Shown here one piece after another: positions 12,163 to 24,507 of a DNA stretch of 64,000 nucleotides; the stretch's first letter is position 1; each line of letters opens with the position of its first letter. The notes beneath the pieces were generated by a model. It was not told the origin of the DNA, ran no database searches, and was given only the letters and a program-made list of their open reading frames with translations. The DNA comes from Misgurnus anguillicaudatus. Its lineage: Eukaryota > Chordata > Actinopteri > Cypriniformes > Cobitidae. A program made the position numbers and the translations under genes. The stretch is from assembly GCF_027580225.2 (NCBI RefSeq), contig NC_073348.2, forward strand, positions 27,889,501-27,953,500, in the 5' to 3' direction.

Positions 12163-15127
12163 ATGAAATCCAACAAACGCAAATCATCACATTCAACTGA
12201 GAGGGAATTTGGAGGTACTCTGGGTGAGAGAGTATTTTTGTATATATGTTTATATATGTGTAATACTGTCTCTACTTAATCTACGGGATGTCTGAGCAGT
12301 ATTTGAGGTCATTTCTTACCTCTCCAGGTGCCACCTGCATCCCAGTGTTGCTGCCTCTGACAGTTTTGTACCTGCTGAGTGTATGTCGGTCTCCAGCAGC
12401 CAGCGTGCTACAGTGGCCTCCTCCTTTGCCCCCCATTGCCCAGTTATGGGACCCTTTAGCTGCAGTTTTGATTGCAGGTTGGATCACCCTGCAGAGCTTC
12501 CTCTACCTGCTGCCAGTGGGGAAGGTGAGATGATTTGGTATATTTACAATTCAAAATTCATTATATTTCATTGGTCATTTCATTTTTATGGTCTCCTTTG
12601 CTTTTTTTACACCGAACATTGCATTTGAAGCACAAAGTTGCTTGGTTTGAATCAAATTCTGTAATTAACTTTATTTGTTAATAGGTTTCTGAAGGGTTAG
12701 TCCTTAGAGATCGATCCAGGCTGAAATATCCTATTAATGGTAATATAAGCAGTTGGTCTATGTTCTTGATAACTTTAAAAATGTTAAATATGATGTTTAT
12801 CTACAGTATACTGTATTCAAAGTATTATATGTATATGTCCTTGACATAATATATGCAGGGTAGTCTTTAATCTCCTGCCCTTGTTTTTATTATCTATTGT
12901 ACAGAGTTCAAACTCCATTAGTCAAGTAACTTGTTGTTTCCAACTTCTTTTGTATCTGGATGTTTAGATTCATTCAAGTTATTTCAGAGTTCAATCTGTG
13001 TAGATATCAGAATTATCATCATCATTACCATCCTTTCCTCCTTTTTTTTTTAGGTTTTCATTCCCTCAGCATTACTGTTGTCCTGTTGTCTATATGTCTC
13101 TATCTGGGGATGCCACTTGGGTATCTGTTTGAACTTGTGTTGCCTCTGGCTGTATGTGCTATTGCTGTGTCCTACCTGCTGTCTATGTACCTGTACATTC
13201 GCTCATTCTGGGCTCCTCAACATGCCTTAGCACTTGGAGGAAACACAGGTGAGATATTAAGAGCAGTGATGCCTTTGAAACAAACACTCATTTATGTGGA
13301 TTTATTTGGAGTTTAGTGTCTTTTAGATATGTAATGCATTAGTATAACTTTTACTTTTCCTGTTTATTAAGCACAAAGCTTTGATGTATTTTAAATCACA
13401 ATTTATTTATCTTTATTTATAGGAAATCCCCTGTATGACTTCTTTATGGGTCGTGAGCTTAACCCTCGCATTGGAGACTTTGACCTAAAATATTTCTGTG
13501 AACTCCGACCTGGATTAATAGGCTGGGTAACATTCTTATTAAAAAATTGACATCCACATATACACAGTATATCCAAATATATGTATTTTTGAAAGCAGGA
13601 GCTTTTATCTAAAGTGACTTAAAGGGAGCTGAAACCCAGGTCTTGAAACCTACATCTGTGCGTAGTGGTTCTTAAGCCACTGACTCCAGTTGCAGTTCAC
13701 TCTTTGTGAATCTCCCCCACATTTTTGAATGGGTTTTGTTTTACAATCCTCTCCACGGTGTGGTTATCCTAATTGCTTGTACACTTTTTTTCTACCACAT
13801 CTTTTCCTTCTCTTCGCCTCTCTATTAATGTGTTTGGAGACAGAGTGAACTGTTAACAGCCAGCCTCTTTTGGAATGACCTTTTGTGTCTTGAATCAAAT
13901 TTTTGATGTTATTCTAATTATATGATCAACACTTGTATGTAGTTTTGTATTTTGTACCAATGCAGGGCAGTTATCAATTATTATGCACATTTTGTAGTGA
14001 TTACAAGTTGACTTTATAATGCTTTACATTTCTACAAAATTTAATATAATTCTCCTGTTTTTTAGGTGGTAATAAACCTAGGGATGCTGATGAAAGAGGT
14101 CGAGCTGAGGGGCTCTCCATCTCTCGCCATGCTGCTTGTGAACGGTTTTCAGCTCCTCTATGTCACAGATGCTTTATGGAATGAAGTATGAGAAATAAAA
14201 CTATTTAAGGAAACATGTAGGATATATAGACAAACTATAATTATAATTTCACATATTGCATATAAAATGTTCTGTCTTTGCAGGAAGCTGTGCTTACTAC
14301 TATGGACATAGTTCATGATGGATTTGGGTTTATGCTGGCATTTGGTGATCTTGCCTGGGTTCCCTTTACATATGGCCTTCAGGCCATGTTTTTGGTTGTG
14401 CACCCACAGTCGCTTAGTAATCTTGGAGCAGCAGGGATTGTTCTTTTAAATGGTACATTTATGGAAACCTACAGTATTTCTGTTGTGTGTGCAAATATTT
14501 CTGCATTCTCAGTCAATGTTTTTCTATCACAGGAATTGGGTATTACATATTTCGCAAGTCCAATTCTCAGAAAAATCAGTTCAGAAGAGACCCTACACAT
14601 AAAAGCGTATCACGTCAGTATTATTTTTTTATAAATGATACTATTCTTAGTTATATATTAATAATGTATCATTTAACTAAACATGATTAAATAAATTTAT
14701 ACAAAATCACAAAATCATATTTTTTTGTCTGGCTTATTATTTACAGACCTGGAAACTATTGCCACAGCAACAGGAAAGCGCCTGTTGGTATCAGGGTGGT
14801 GGGGGTTTGTCAGACATCCAAACTATTTAGGGGACCTTCTCATGGCTCTGGCGTGGTCCCTACCCTGTGGTAAGTAATTCAGTAGCATATTCAGTCCATT
14901 ACAGATCTTCACTGAATACATTAATACCTTCAGTTTGTCTTATTCTCTTTTTTTATTTCTTTCTAGGATTGTCACACATTTTGCCTTACTTCTACGTTAT
15001 ATATTTTACCGTTCTGCTTATCCACCGAGAGGCCAGGGATGAGAAACAATGTAAAGCCAAGTATGGACTCGCATGGGACACATACTGCAGTCGAGTACCC
15101 TACAGAATAATCCCTTATATTTACTAA
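12163..15127 (+). CDS. tm7sf2: Delta(14)-sterol reductase TM7SF2
   Basis: TM7SF2 reduces the C14 double bond of sterol intermediates with NADPH in the ER membrane during cholesterol synthesis, redundantly with LBR. Ten coding exons: 12163-12223, 12328-12524, 12685-12739, 13054-13248, 13423-13526, 14066-14185, 14284-14452, 14533-14613, 14747-14869 and 14967-15127. They join in frame to 421 residues (human 418). Both ERG4/ERG24 family signatures are present: [18 protein letters not shown], and [18 protein letters not shown] near the C-terminus. The conserved [20 protein letters not shown] and terminal YRIIPYIY are also seen. Multiple hydrophobic spans fit the multi-pass fold. There is no N-terminal Tudor domain, which separates it from LBR. 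Introns are short; the 13527-14065 intron shows nothing else. Confidence 0.97.
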
Positions 15128-15574
15128 TGCAGACTGATGAACTCTTAAAGACACATACAATCAAATATAAACAGGAACACTACAGTGTGTAAGTGCTAGC
15201 CGGGTGCTAAATAACTGCAGGCTTCTGGAATTATCATCATCCAAATGCATAGATGTGGTGACTAAGGATCAAAACTAATGAGAAACAACAAAATCCTTTG
15301 GAAATCAAGTGTTTTTGTTGTCTCATTAAGAACTACTGCAATGTCTACCTTCTCTGTTTAGGTTTTGCATATTGGCTGCACCATACTGTAGCAGCCTATC
15401 CATTGAAATGTTTGTGAAAAAATATAAATATATTTTACAGTTCATGAGTGTTATCTTGGTGCTTACTGAACTTCTGAGTATGAATTTAGTAAAACAAACA
15501 AACAAGAAACTCCATTTATACAAGACACAATCGTTGTTTATTTATAAATGTTACATTTAAAAAAAATTACAATC
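15128..15574. other. Convergent 3' ends of tm7sf2 and znhit2
   Basis: The two genes converge with only 447 bp between stop codons. On the minus strand an AATAAA (15542-15537) follows the znhit2 stop by about 35 nt, so its 3' UTR can be very short. No canonical AATAAA for tm7sf2 was seen on the plus strand before 15574, so its transcript may run into the znhit2 3' end. Confidence 0.5.
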
Positions 15575-17233
15575 TTACTCAATCTCTTCTATCAGCACAC
15601 CTTTACCTTTACTTTTTTTAAGTCTCTCCTCTACACCTTTTCTCTCTCCCTCTAATTTAATCCCCTCGGTTTCCCTTCTCTCATAATTTGTCCACACCAA
15701 TCCGGCCAGTCTCCTCACCGCTGCGGGATTCTCCATGAGCCAAGACTGAAAAAACTCACACTTTTTTCCTGCTTGGAAATACATCCGTCTCGCCCGCTCA
15801 TCTGCTTTGGGAACAGAAGCCTTTGCCTTACTAAAAGCAGAACGAAGCTGGGACAGAGCGGACAGTGAGTAGCCAACAGCATCCTGTCTGTTCTCTCCAG
15901 ACAGAACGTGAGCCACCGCTTTTACGGCTTGCAGCGGAGCCCAGGGGTCTTCGCGGTCAAAGTGTCCATTCGTAGACACAGCTGTTATTCCGGCTTCAAG
16001 GGCCTCTGGGACAGAATTGAAGACGCGTCCTTCACCCAAAACTTCGGAGATGGCTAGTACCACCTGACAGAACTCCAGCAACATCTCCTGCTCCGAGATG
16101 TCCCCATTGAAGAGACACAACGTGAAGGTGTATGCATACATAACATTGACCAGGTTATACTGCACTAGAGGTGATGGTTTTGAGGACAATGTGTGAAGAG
16201 GAGGAATCTTGGCACTTATTGGAGGGATTGAAGTATTTGATTGTTTAGCTTTTTTATTCGCCTCCTTTATATTTAGCTCTTGTTTTGTTCCCAACTCAAA
16301 TTTTACTTTGCTTGGTTTAGTTTTTTCAGCACTGGCTTTTGTCTGTTCATCTTTTTTCTCATTCACACTTTCACCATTCTCAGAATGAAGTTCCTCTATA
16401 AGTGCTTTGGTATCTCTCTCATGCGTTTCCCACCAAGGGCTCCACAGGGTTACCAGCCCACCAATACCTCCTCCTTTAACCAGTTCCTCAAATTTCTCTC
16501 TTTCCTGAGCAGATAACAAGGACCAGAGTTCCTCCTCTGAAAGCGAGTTAATATCCAACCCAGCTAACTTCTCTGTTAACTCTGCTTCCTCTTCATCGCT
16601 CCTATCTGCGTCCTCAATGTCTTTGAGTTTTGTCAGTATCTCTTGTGCCTCCTGGCCGTCTTCATCCCCGGCCGACTGAATCTCCGCCAACCTGGAAAGC
16701 AGCTCCAAAGCTTCTGCATCTTGTTGTGTCACATTATTTCCAGTCTCCTCCTGTAGGTTCCTTAGCAAATTTGTCATCCCTCCTTCGTTTTCTGCACTTT
16801 GTCTGAGCCTTAATAATATTTCCTGCATTTTGCTTTTTCCCTCTTCATCTGTGACACCTTGAGATTTTAGCTCTTGAAACACGGACTCTTTATAAAACTC
16901 CTCCGAGCATGCAGAGTGATCAGGACTGCGGTAACAAACCAGTCCACAGTATGGGATGTTACACCTGGGACAAGTGTAACAGGATGGTTTGGATAAGCAA
17001 AGCCCACATGGCTTCAGTGCTACATTTTTATCAGTGGGTACACCATCTGTCCCAGTGGCTGGTATGAGTAAAGTTTCAGACGTTCCTCTTTTGGGAAGTT
17101 CAATATTATTTCTGGTAACTGATTCAGGCTCTGTTTCATGCCAGTCTGTGAGGTATTGTTCCTCCCTTGGTGCGATGTCCGTGAGCAACGAGCGTAGACT
17201 GCCGGGGATTTTACGTCTAACAACAGGATCCAT
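15575..17233 (-). CDS. znhit2: Zinc finger HIT domain-containing protein 2
   Basis: ZNHIT2 is a cofactor of the RUVBL1/2-containing R2TP/HSP90 system and assists U5 snRNP assembly. The coding region is a single exon of 552 residues, as expected for this intronless CDS, but longer than the roughly 400-residue mammalian protein. The HIT zinc finger is at residues 76-109: C76-x2-C79, C88-x2-C91, C96-x3-C100, H106-x2-C109, all ligands present. The extra length is mainly acidic and Lys-rich sequence at about residues 175-345. The C-terminal half carries the family helices (e.g. EALEAGITAVSTNGHFDRED, AVAHVLSGENR, CEFFQSWLMENP). A 5' UTR intron is suggested by a donor at 17409/17408 and an acceptor at 17270/17269. 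Shares its 3' end zone with tm7sf2. Confidence 0.93.
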   Translation of the reverse strand: MDPVVRRKIPGSLRSLLTDIAPREEQYLTDWHETEPESVTRNNIELPKRGTSETLLIPATGTDGVPTDKNVALKPCGLCLSKPSCYTCPRCNIPYCGLVCYRSPDHSACSEEFYKESVFQELKSQGVTDEEGKSKMQEILLRLRQSAENEGGMTNLLRNLQEETGNNVTQQDAEALELLSRLAEIQSAGDEDGQEAQEILTKLKDIEDADRSDEEEAELTEKLAGLDINSLSEEELWSLLSAQEREKFEELVKGGGIGGLVTLWSPWWETHERDTKALIEELHSENGESVNEKKDEQTKASAEKTKPSKVKFELGTKQELNIKEANKKAKQSNTSIPPISAKIPPLHTLSSKPSPLVQYNLVNVMYAYTFTLCLFNGDISEQEMLLEFCQVVLAISEVLGEGRVFNSVPEALEAGITAVSTNGHFDREDPWAPLQAVKAVAHVLSGENRQDAVGYSLSALSQLRSAFSKAKASVPKADERARRMYFQAGKKCEFFQSWLMENPAAVRRLAGLVWTNYERRETEGIKLEGERKGVEERLKKSKGKGVLIEEIE

Positions 17234-17239
17234 GAGATG

Positions 17240-17263
17240 CTAATGTATGGCGTTATACTGCAT
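17240..17263 (-). promoter_or_regulatory. Upstream ORF in znhit2 5' leader
   Basis: A 7-codon upstream ORF (MQYNAIH, stop TAG) ends 6 nt before the znhit2 start codon, inside the same UTR exon. It could dampen translation of the main frame. Its effect is not shown by sequence alone. Confidence 0.5.
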
Positions 17264-17754
17264 CGAGATCTGCAATTAAAACGAAGATTAATAGAAATAC
17301 AACATTGGTATGCGCAAATATTGCAAATTAGCTTGATATACAAGCACTATGACACATGCATCGGATGTCCAAATATTTTATACAGCAGTAAAGTTTGATT
17401 TTTCTTACCAAATAGAAACGTAGATCCGCACGAATAACATTTAATATAAGTTTCGGTACTTTCGTGTTGACAAAATATTACACGAAGGCGCGTCACTCAC
17501 GTTGGAGTAACGCTTTTGTCGCAACATGATGACGTTTGCATGAAGGTCTTCAAGCGAAAGAGGCGGCGCAATATTTGCGCAGATAGATAGATAGAATTAG
17601 CTAACTGCTATTATTTATTTCAGACTCAAATATTACATATTATGTTTCATGACAATCTTTTATTTATTTCAATCTTCAACCAGAAACGTGATATTTACAA
17701 ACTTTAATACAAAGCAAAAACACAGACATTGAAAATCAGGTACAATTGTGTGAA

Positions 17755-17760
17755 TTTATT
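17755..17760 (-). terminator. mrpl49 poly(A) signal
   Basis: AATAAA on the minus strand, 65 nt after the stop codon. Confidence 0.65.
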
Positions 17761-17824
17761 TGTCCATATTTAGGTATTAGAAATCTTTGTCATGTTTCCT
17801 CTCTACAGTACAGTGAATCAAAAA

Positions 17825-18745
17825 TTAAAATCCCTTATTTAGTAGCCAGTCCTTTAGCTCTTTTTCAAATGGTCCTTTAATTCTGATGGTCCCTGTTACT
17901 TCATTGACCTGTGTTGGAGGATCTTTGCCTGTGAGCCCAAGCAGAAATTCCTTAACGTCCTTGTTCAGTGCCTGAAAAAAATTAACGGGGTTAATAAAAT
18001 GTAATTTGCCCCATTTCTCTCAATAAAATATGACAAAACGTCCTTAGGTTTTTAACAAAAATGAGCAACATATTTATTCACCAATTTAATGTCATGTACT
18101 CACCCAAATGTCTCCCTCGATCTTTCTGAGCAGAGTGCTGTGTTGATTTCCATATTTTATGTCAGAATACACGGGCACATTGTGCATTCGCGAGCGACGG
18201 ATCATGTAAGGCAGGGAAGGTGGTGTATCTGCATAAAAAAATAAATCATTTAACCATTGGTGACCTTAAAAATTAAGTAATACTACAGGTAGAGTCATTT
18301 AAGTATCACTTAAATCCGAATTAAGCAAGCAAATACTACATCTTTAAGAAACGTAGCAAATTACCTGGTGGTGGGATCCATCCTGATGGAGCAGGTCCGT
18401 TGTGTTTAGGGGGATTTGGGATGCGTGATGGAGGAATAAGCCTTTCCACAAAATTGTACTCTGCAGTGGATTCAATAACACCGTGTGCTTTATCAGAGCT
18501 GTTTTGAGCCTTAAACAGAAACAAAATCATCTTGTCAAACACTACTTGGGGTACTAAACGTACAACGCATCGCATTTTATCCCATGCTTAACAGTCTAGC
18601 ATTACAACACCAGAAACGATCACTGAGATAATCTAATTACATAAGTATTGCTCACTTTTAAGCAAGATCCAACACTAAGTGTACGTATAGCTGGATAAAA
18701 TGCTCTTTGTGCAACTTTTGCCCTGCAACACAGTGTCAAAGACAT
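17825..18745 (-). CDS. mrpl49: Mitochondrial ribosomal protein mL49
   Basis: mL49 is a component of the mitochondrial ribosome large subunit. Four coding exons on the minus strand: 18745-18656, 18509-18365, 18228-18104 and 17971-17825, 168 residues in frame (human 166). The start at 18745 is preferred because it gives the family length. An in-frame ATG 7 codons upstream (18766) is possible. The N-terminus is Arg/Ala/Cys-rich and nearly free of acidic residues, like a mitochondrial import presequence. Diagnostic stretches: [68 protein letters not shown] and a terminal [11 protein letters not shown] poly(A) signal on the minus strand is at 17760-17755. Confidence 0.97.
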
Positions 18746-18766
18746 GTTTCCGATGGAGGCTGACAT

Positions 18767-19116
18767 TTCTGATGGAGGAAGAACGGAAGATTCTTCTTAC
18801 GTCATGATTTTGAATGAAAAAGCTTTATTGACAGGAGACAAATATCAGAATAATAGTTCTAAGAAATTTTGTACGAAATGTAAATCTGTAACATTTGTAG
18901 TTTTATGCACAGAAAATTGACACGAGAAAATAATGTAACAATAAAACTGTCTTTTTTTATGCTTATCGGGGACTTTCACGCATATACGTATGCTTTTACG
19001 TAACATTAATTCGAAGCGCATGCGCGGTAGGTAAATAAAGTATTGATAAGTAACAAGTCAAGACTTGTCTGATATATTGTGTTTTGTGTTCAGGTATCGG
19101 CATCGACTCGTCACAG
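18767..19116. promoter_or_regulatory. Bidirectional mrpl49/fau promoter with NRF-1 palindrome and fau exon 1
   Basis: About 490 bp separate the divergent start codons. A perfect GCGCATGCGC palindrome at 19016-19025 matches the NRF-1 core, a regulator common in mitochondrial ribosomal protein genes. A non-coding fau exon ends at 19116 (CACAG|GTATTG) and joins at 19231, eight nt before the fau ATG. The head-to-head MRPL49-FAU pair also exists in human. Start sites are inferred. Confidence 0.6.
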
Positions 19117-19237
19117 GTATTGATCTTTACTTTTCAGTATATAAATACAAACATAAGTTGTGGTTTTTTTTACCGATGTAAGGAAGCTGTAAAGCAGATG
19201 ACGTTTTAATGTTGGTTTGTGTTTGTAAAGATTCAGT

Positions 19238-20247
<1,010 letters not shown>

Positions 20248-20373
20248 TTTGCTCATCAAAATGTCATTATCATCTATAATAGTTAATTGCATTCCATAGC
20301 ATTCACTTTGTTTAGTCGAAGAACATTCCTGTAGGGAAAACTGCAATATAAGAGCAAGTTGATTTGTTAAATT

Positions 20374-20379
20374 AATAAA
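20374..20379 (+). terminator. fau poly(A) signal
   Basis: AATAAA 127 nt after the fau stop. The 410 bp between the fau and dmac1 stop codons (convergent genes) hold only 3' UTR sequence as far as I can see. Confidence 0.75.
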
Positions 20380-20657
20380 AATAATTTTTAATTTAAAAAA
20401 AGATCATTTGTGCACTTGGATACAGTTACGTTGTTGTACAATGTAAATAATAAGAATTTCTTTGTGATTCATTAGACAAGGAGGAGCATCTGTAGGTTAG
20501 GAGTTTGCAAATAAAAAACATTTAATGTTTATACATGACTGTTAAATCCTTCCCACATTCTCAGTTTTTCAAAACAATTTCAACATTGCAGTATCATGCC
20601 ACTGTGGCTATCATGATTCATAATGAAGGTCAATGTAGAAAGACCACGGTTCAGTGG

Positions 20658-21187
20658 CTATGTTTTCCTTGTCGATTTTCCAACTGGATCAGTTAACACC
20701 ACGATGCCCCACGAAGCCAAACCTGAAAACAAAATCAAAAAGTAAACACTCATTCAACGACACGTATAGTTTGAACTCTTGCGGCGCAGCAAGATCAAGC
20801 AGGTGACGTCAAAGTACCGCGAGAGCGATTCGCGAAATCATACGCAGGACTCGACTTTCAAATCGTTCTCGCGGAACTTTGACGTCATCCGCTTGTCAGT
20901 TCTTGCGACCACGCATGAAATTGGAAAAGCCATTTAGCGATGATGTACAGCACAGAGAGCACGTGAATCACCTCACCTGCAGCAAATACAATCTGGGCAA
21001 TTGTGCCCATAGATGTAGGTCCACCTAGACGCATTACATTACGCGCTTGCATGTATACATAACCACCTGCAGCAAACAGCCCACCTCCTGATATCAGTCG
21101 ACAGCTCCAGCAGTTACCAAAAAGTTGCTTTTTCGTCGCCTCAGATGGGACAGGACTCAACTGATCTGTTGATTGTGGATTGGACAT
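20658..21187 (-). CDS. dmac1: Distal membrane-arm assembly component 1 (DMAC1/TMEM261)
   Basis: DMAC1 is a small mitochondrial inner-membrane protein needed to assemble the distal (ND5) arm of complex I. Two exons: 21187-20977 and 20722-20658, joined in frame with a split glycine codon to 91 residues. Exon 1 carries the family core CWSCRLISGGGLFAAGGYVY followed by a second hydrophobic span. Exon 2 encodes GLASWGIVVLTDPVGK, matching the conserved C-terminus of vertebrate DMAC1. Reading exon 1 through the donor gives a longer open frame to 20885, but this misses the conserved end and is taken as intron retention. The intron holds the CGCGAGAGCGAT foldback element. The gene is not part of the human 11q12-q13 block. 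Identification from family memory. Confidence 0.87.
20783..20910. mobile_element. Foldback element with CGCGAGAGCGAT arms, copy 2
   Basis: Inside the dmac1 intron. Arms contain GTGACGTCAAAGTACCGCGA on the left and the inverse ending AACTTTGACGTCAT on the right, about 45 bp each, with a 30-bp loop. Each arm holds a TGACGTCA/GTGACGTCA CRE-type core. Possible imperfect 8-bp flank duplication CTCTTGCG/TTCTTGCG. Confidence 0.7.
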
Positions 21188-22027
21188 TATCAAGCAGACG
21201 TTTCTAATATCCAAGAGATAAATGTCAGAGCTTTCTTTCAAGTCTGTTGTTTAAATACAGTGTCACGCTCTATTTGCAAGATAAAAATGTAACATTTTGT
21301 ATGTTCAGACAGAGGACAGCCCAGTGAGAAATATCGGGCATGTGACAGTGACCTTACACACCGGAAGCGTTTAGGTTTGTTGTTATATTCGCGCAGGTCA
21401 TGTCTGCACAAATATTGCGCAGGGTCATTTGAAGTAAGATTTCATAACGTTTAGAAGTTTATATTTTTGTTATTAGGTAATTAGAGAAAATAATTATAAT
21501 TAATATTCTGTTTTGTGACGACATTAGATAGTACAGGGCCAATGAAATGCAAATAGTTCTCGTATAACTATTTTATGAGAGTGTATATACAATAAAGACT
21601 ATTTTATAGGTTGCAAGGTTATGAGAAAAAAGTCCAGTTCAATTAAATGACTATGGATACAAGATTAGGTATAATATATGGCTAGATAAAAATATGCCAA
21701 AATATCACAAATATGTTAAAATATTAAAAGACAGAATGCATGATATAAAAGGAAATTACATGGAACTTTAATGTTTTATTTACAAAAAAAATCAACATTT
21801 ATTTAGTTTACACAAAACAGTTGAATAGAGCAACGATGATGTAGGTTTAATTTATTTACAATAATTTCCGAAAATAAATACAATCTGCAACATCTGTTTT
21901 CATGACAGGCATAGGCAAACAATATCTCAGTTTATTAAATAAGCCAGCCTTCATTCATCTCCTCCTCCTCGACGTGCAGATTGGCAAAGGCACCTGAAAG
22001 TCTGATATTTGTGCAAAGACACATTCA
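21188..22027. other. dmac1-uqcc3 spacer
   Basis: Contains the uqcc3 3' UTR (poly(A) signal 21936-21931, alternative near 21852) and the dmac1 upstream region. The sequence GCACAAATATTGCGCAG near 21405 resembles AATATTTGCGCAG upstream of znhit2 (about 17570). Otherwise AT-rich with nothing recognisable. Confidence 0.4.
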
Positions 22028-22707
22028 TTATTTCTGGTTGCCAAATCCACGTGCAATGTTATCTTGGGTTTCTGCTGCATCTTTGATAACCTGAAGCATG
22101 AGGGCATTTCTCTTCCTCGTCTCATCCATACGGGCAGGATTTGACTCTGGCAGACTCTGAGAACAGAGAGAATATGGATGAGGAAAGTATCAATGAAATA
22201 AAAGTTTTTTTTTTACCACGTACTGTTTTTATAGCATTTCGTTCATATATGTTATCCGTGACATTTCAACAAAATGTGTTATTCTACTGATCCATGCCAC
22301 AAGAGCTTTCAATGTTAGGGAACCACTAAGTATACTTTAAGAAGTATACTTTAGTATTTAATATTTACTATGGTACGGTTAAAAACGTGAGTATTTATAA
22401 TAGGATTTCTACAGTAAAGTCTAACTTTACTAACTTTACAGTTTTTTATGTGGACTCCGCGACTAACATGCATTATGAAGCTAACTTAGCAGCTTAATGT
22501 TTACAGACGCGAGCTATAAAAACCACAATTTTAAGCAGTTTTATCATATCAGATTTGTTGTCATCATTTCGTAAATGTCTGTAACGTTACCTTAAATAAT
22601 TCTCTTTTCTTATCTTCTCCAGGTACAACTATGGCCCACATTCCGAAGCCGATACCGACAATACCGCCTATCGCTAGCGAGGTCAGTATTGTCCTCATTC
22701 CACTCAT
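22028..22707 (-). CDS. uqcc3: Ubiquinol-cytochrome c reductase assembly factor 3
   Basis: UQCC3 is an inner-membrane assembly factor of respiratory complex III that acts at the cytochrome b maturation stage. Two exons: 22707-22591 and 22156-22028, joined at a codon boundary to 81 residues (human 93). The N-terminus is MSGMRTILTS followed by a glycine-rich single membrane span (about residues 10-28, ending WAIVVPGEDKK). Exon 2 encodes a charged helix (ARMDETRKRNALMLQVIKDA, then AETQDNIARG) that matches the conserved C-terminal part of UQCC3. A minus-strand poly(A) signal is at 21936-21931. The protein is small and divergent, so the name rests on the PGE motif, the AAETQ(D/E)N motif, gene structure and location in the 11q12-like block. 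Confidence 0.87.
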
Positions 22708-23078
22708 AACGGACACAACAAACTCTTCGCGATCATAAACAACTTAATGTACCCGTGATCTTTTATTGTGTAGCTCACACAGCTCGGAACTCGTTGTACA
22801 ATATCAGTTGACACGATGCAGTGCATTGTGGGACGTCAGTCCTCCATTATACAACTGTTTTTAGGCAAAGTGGTTGCTATAGTGATGACTGAAACTGGAC
22901 AAGCGGCACGTGGTTGTAACATTGAGCTGTAAGGTATTGGTGAGGTACTGATCATTGGCAGTTTTGGTGTTAATGCACCACTTATCCTGATTACAAAATC
23001 CTTACAAATGTATCTATGGTTTTTGTAGCGAAACCAAGGTTATTTTGTGGTAGCCATGGTTTAACGATAGTAAACCCC

Positions 23079-23364
23079 GTTGAAAAAACCAGCATACCAG
23101 CAGGACCAGCATATGTTGTGTTTTGGTGCTGGTTTGCTAGTGAACACCAGCTAAACCAGCATTAGCACCAGCTAAACCAGCACCAAACAAGCATTAGCAC
23201 CAGCTAAACCAGCACCAAACCAGCACCAGCATTAGCACCAGCATCCCATGCTGGTCATACCAGCAAGACCAGCATATGTTGTGTTTTGGTGCTGGTATGC
23301 TGGTGTCCACCAGCTAAACCAGCATAATTCCCATGCTGGTTTGATGCTGTTTTTTTTCAGCAGG
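23079..23364. mobile_element. ACCAGC-rich foldback repeat
   Basis: Inverted ends (TTGAAAAAACCAGCATACC on the left and AACAGCATC-type complement TTTTTTTTCAGCAGG on the right) enclose many short ACCAGCA/ACCAAACCAGC tandem motifs. Similar repeats are common in fish genomes. Confidence 0.65.
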
Positions 23365-23688
23365 GAACCTGGTTTTTAGATGGTCTCGCAGCTTGTTTTT
23401 AAAGGAAAACACCACTGTTTTTCAATATTTTACTATGTTCTTACCTCAACTTAGACAAATGAAAACATACCTATCTTTTTCAATGCGTGCACTTTCAATC
23501 TTTGTACAGCGCGTCGTGAATGTGTTAGCATTTAGCCTAGCCCCATTCATTCTTATGGCTCCAAACAGGAATTAATTTTTTGTGTTCTTCTGTCCCCGAC
23601 TGGAACTGTCAACACTTAATTCAAGAAAACAAATCTTACCCATTGGCAGATTTTTTGCATGTTTAAGCACAAATTCACTTCAATTTAA

Positions 23689-23908
23689 AGGCGGAGTGCA
23701 CAATGTTTGAAAAACGCTTTGGAAAAGAAGACGGGCCGACTACCAAAACACACTTATAGCCAATCAGCAGTAAGGAGCGTGTCTACTTACCGACATCCTT
23801 GCCGGGTTGTGTATGTGTGGGGCGGGTCTTTTAAAAGAAGGTCCAGATTCTATTGGGGTAGGGGCGTGTTTGCGTGATTTCAAATATCAACATTGTCTTT
23901 CAAAAATT
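23689..23908. mobile_element. TTAA MITE (AGGCGGGGTGCATGAT family), copy 2
   Basis: Left end AGGCGGAGTGCACAATG after TTAA at 23685-23688. The right terminus is eroded. Internal sequence is in the opposite orientation to the 5126 copy. Confidence 0.65.
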
Positions 23909-24136
23909 GAATGGGAACCACCTAACTCTATTAAATTATTGTAATTATTTTAATGGTAAATATTGCTGTATAATAGAAACTCGAATACGTAACAGTGAAA
24001 GTTCCTTATATTTCCCACCAGATGGCTCTAAAATACCGTGAGGTTACAGATGCTGCTCTTTGTGTGTGTGTCCGTATGTGCCCATGTGTCCGTGTTTGTC
24101 TGTGTGTGTGTGCCCATGAGTCCGTGTGTGTCTGTA

Positions 24137-24138
<2 letters not shown>

Positions 24139-24174
<36 letters not shown>
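24139..24174. repeat. (TG)n microsatellite
   Basis: Uninterrupted TG run within a wider TGTGTG-rich tract from about 24060. Confidence 0.95.
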
Positions 24175-24507
24175 GTGACTCACTGCAGTCTGTGTGGGTG
24201 TGTAGAAAGCACATAAGTGCTGGTAATGTGTGTCCATCAGAGTCAAGGTGCAGAATAGACAGCTGAAACTGAAGGTACATATTAGTGTCCCTTTAGGCGA
24301 CATTTTCCCAGCCTAATCGCATGGAGAGCTTTGTTCATCAAAGATTACCATGGTAACCATAGCTTCTGTACAATAGTTATGGGTCTAGTTATATGATATT
24401 ATTCACTGAAATCAGACTAAATTATATTTACTATTATATTATTTGTACTATAGTAATACTGTATGATTTGATAGTAGTAACAAATTATATTTAGGTTACC
24501 ATGTGTA

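Noticed and set aside
24028..24303. His/Thr-repeat ORFs
   Set aside because: Produced by the (TG)n microsatellite.
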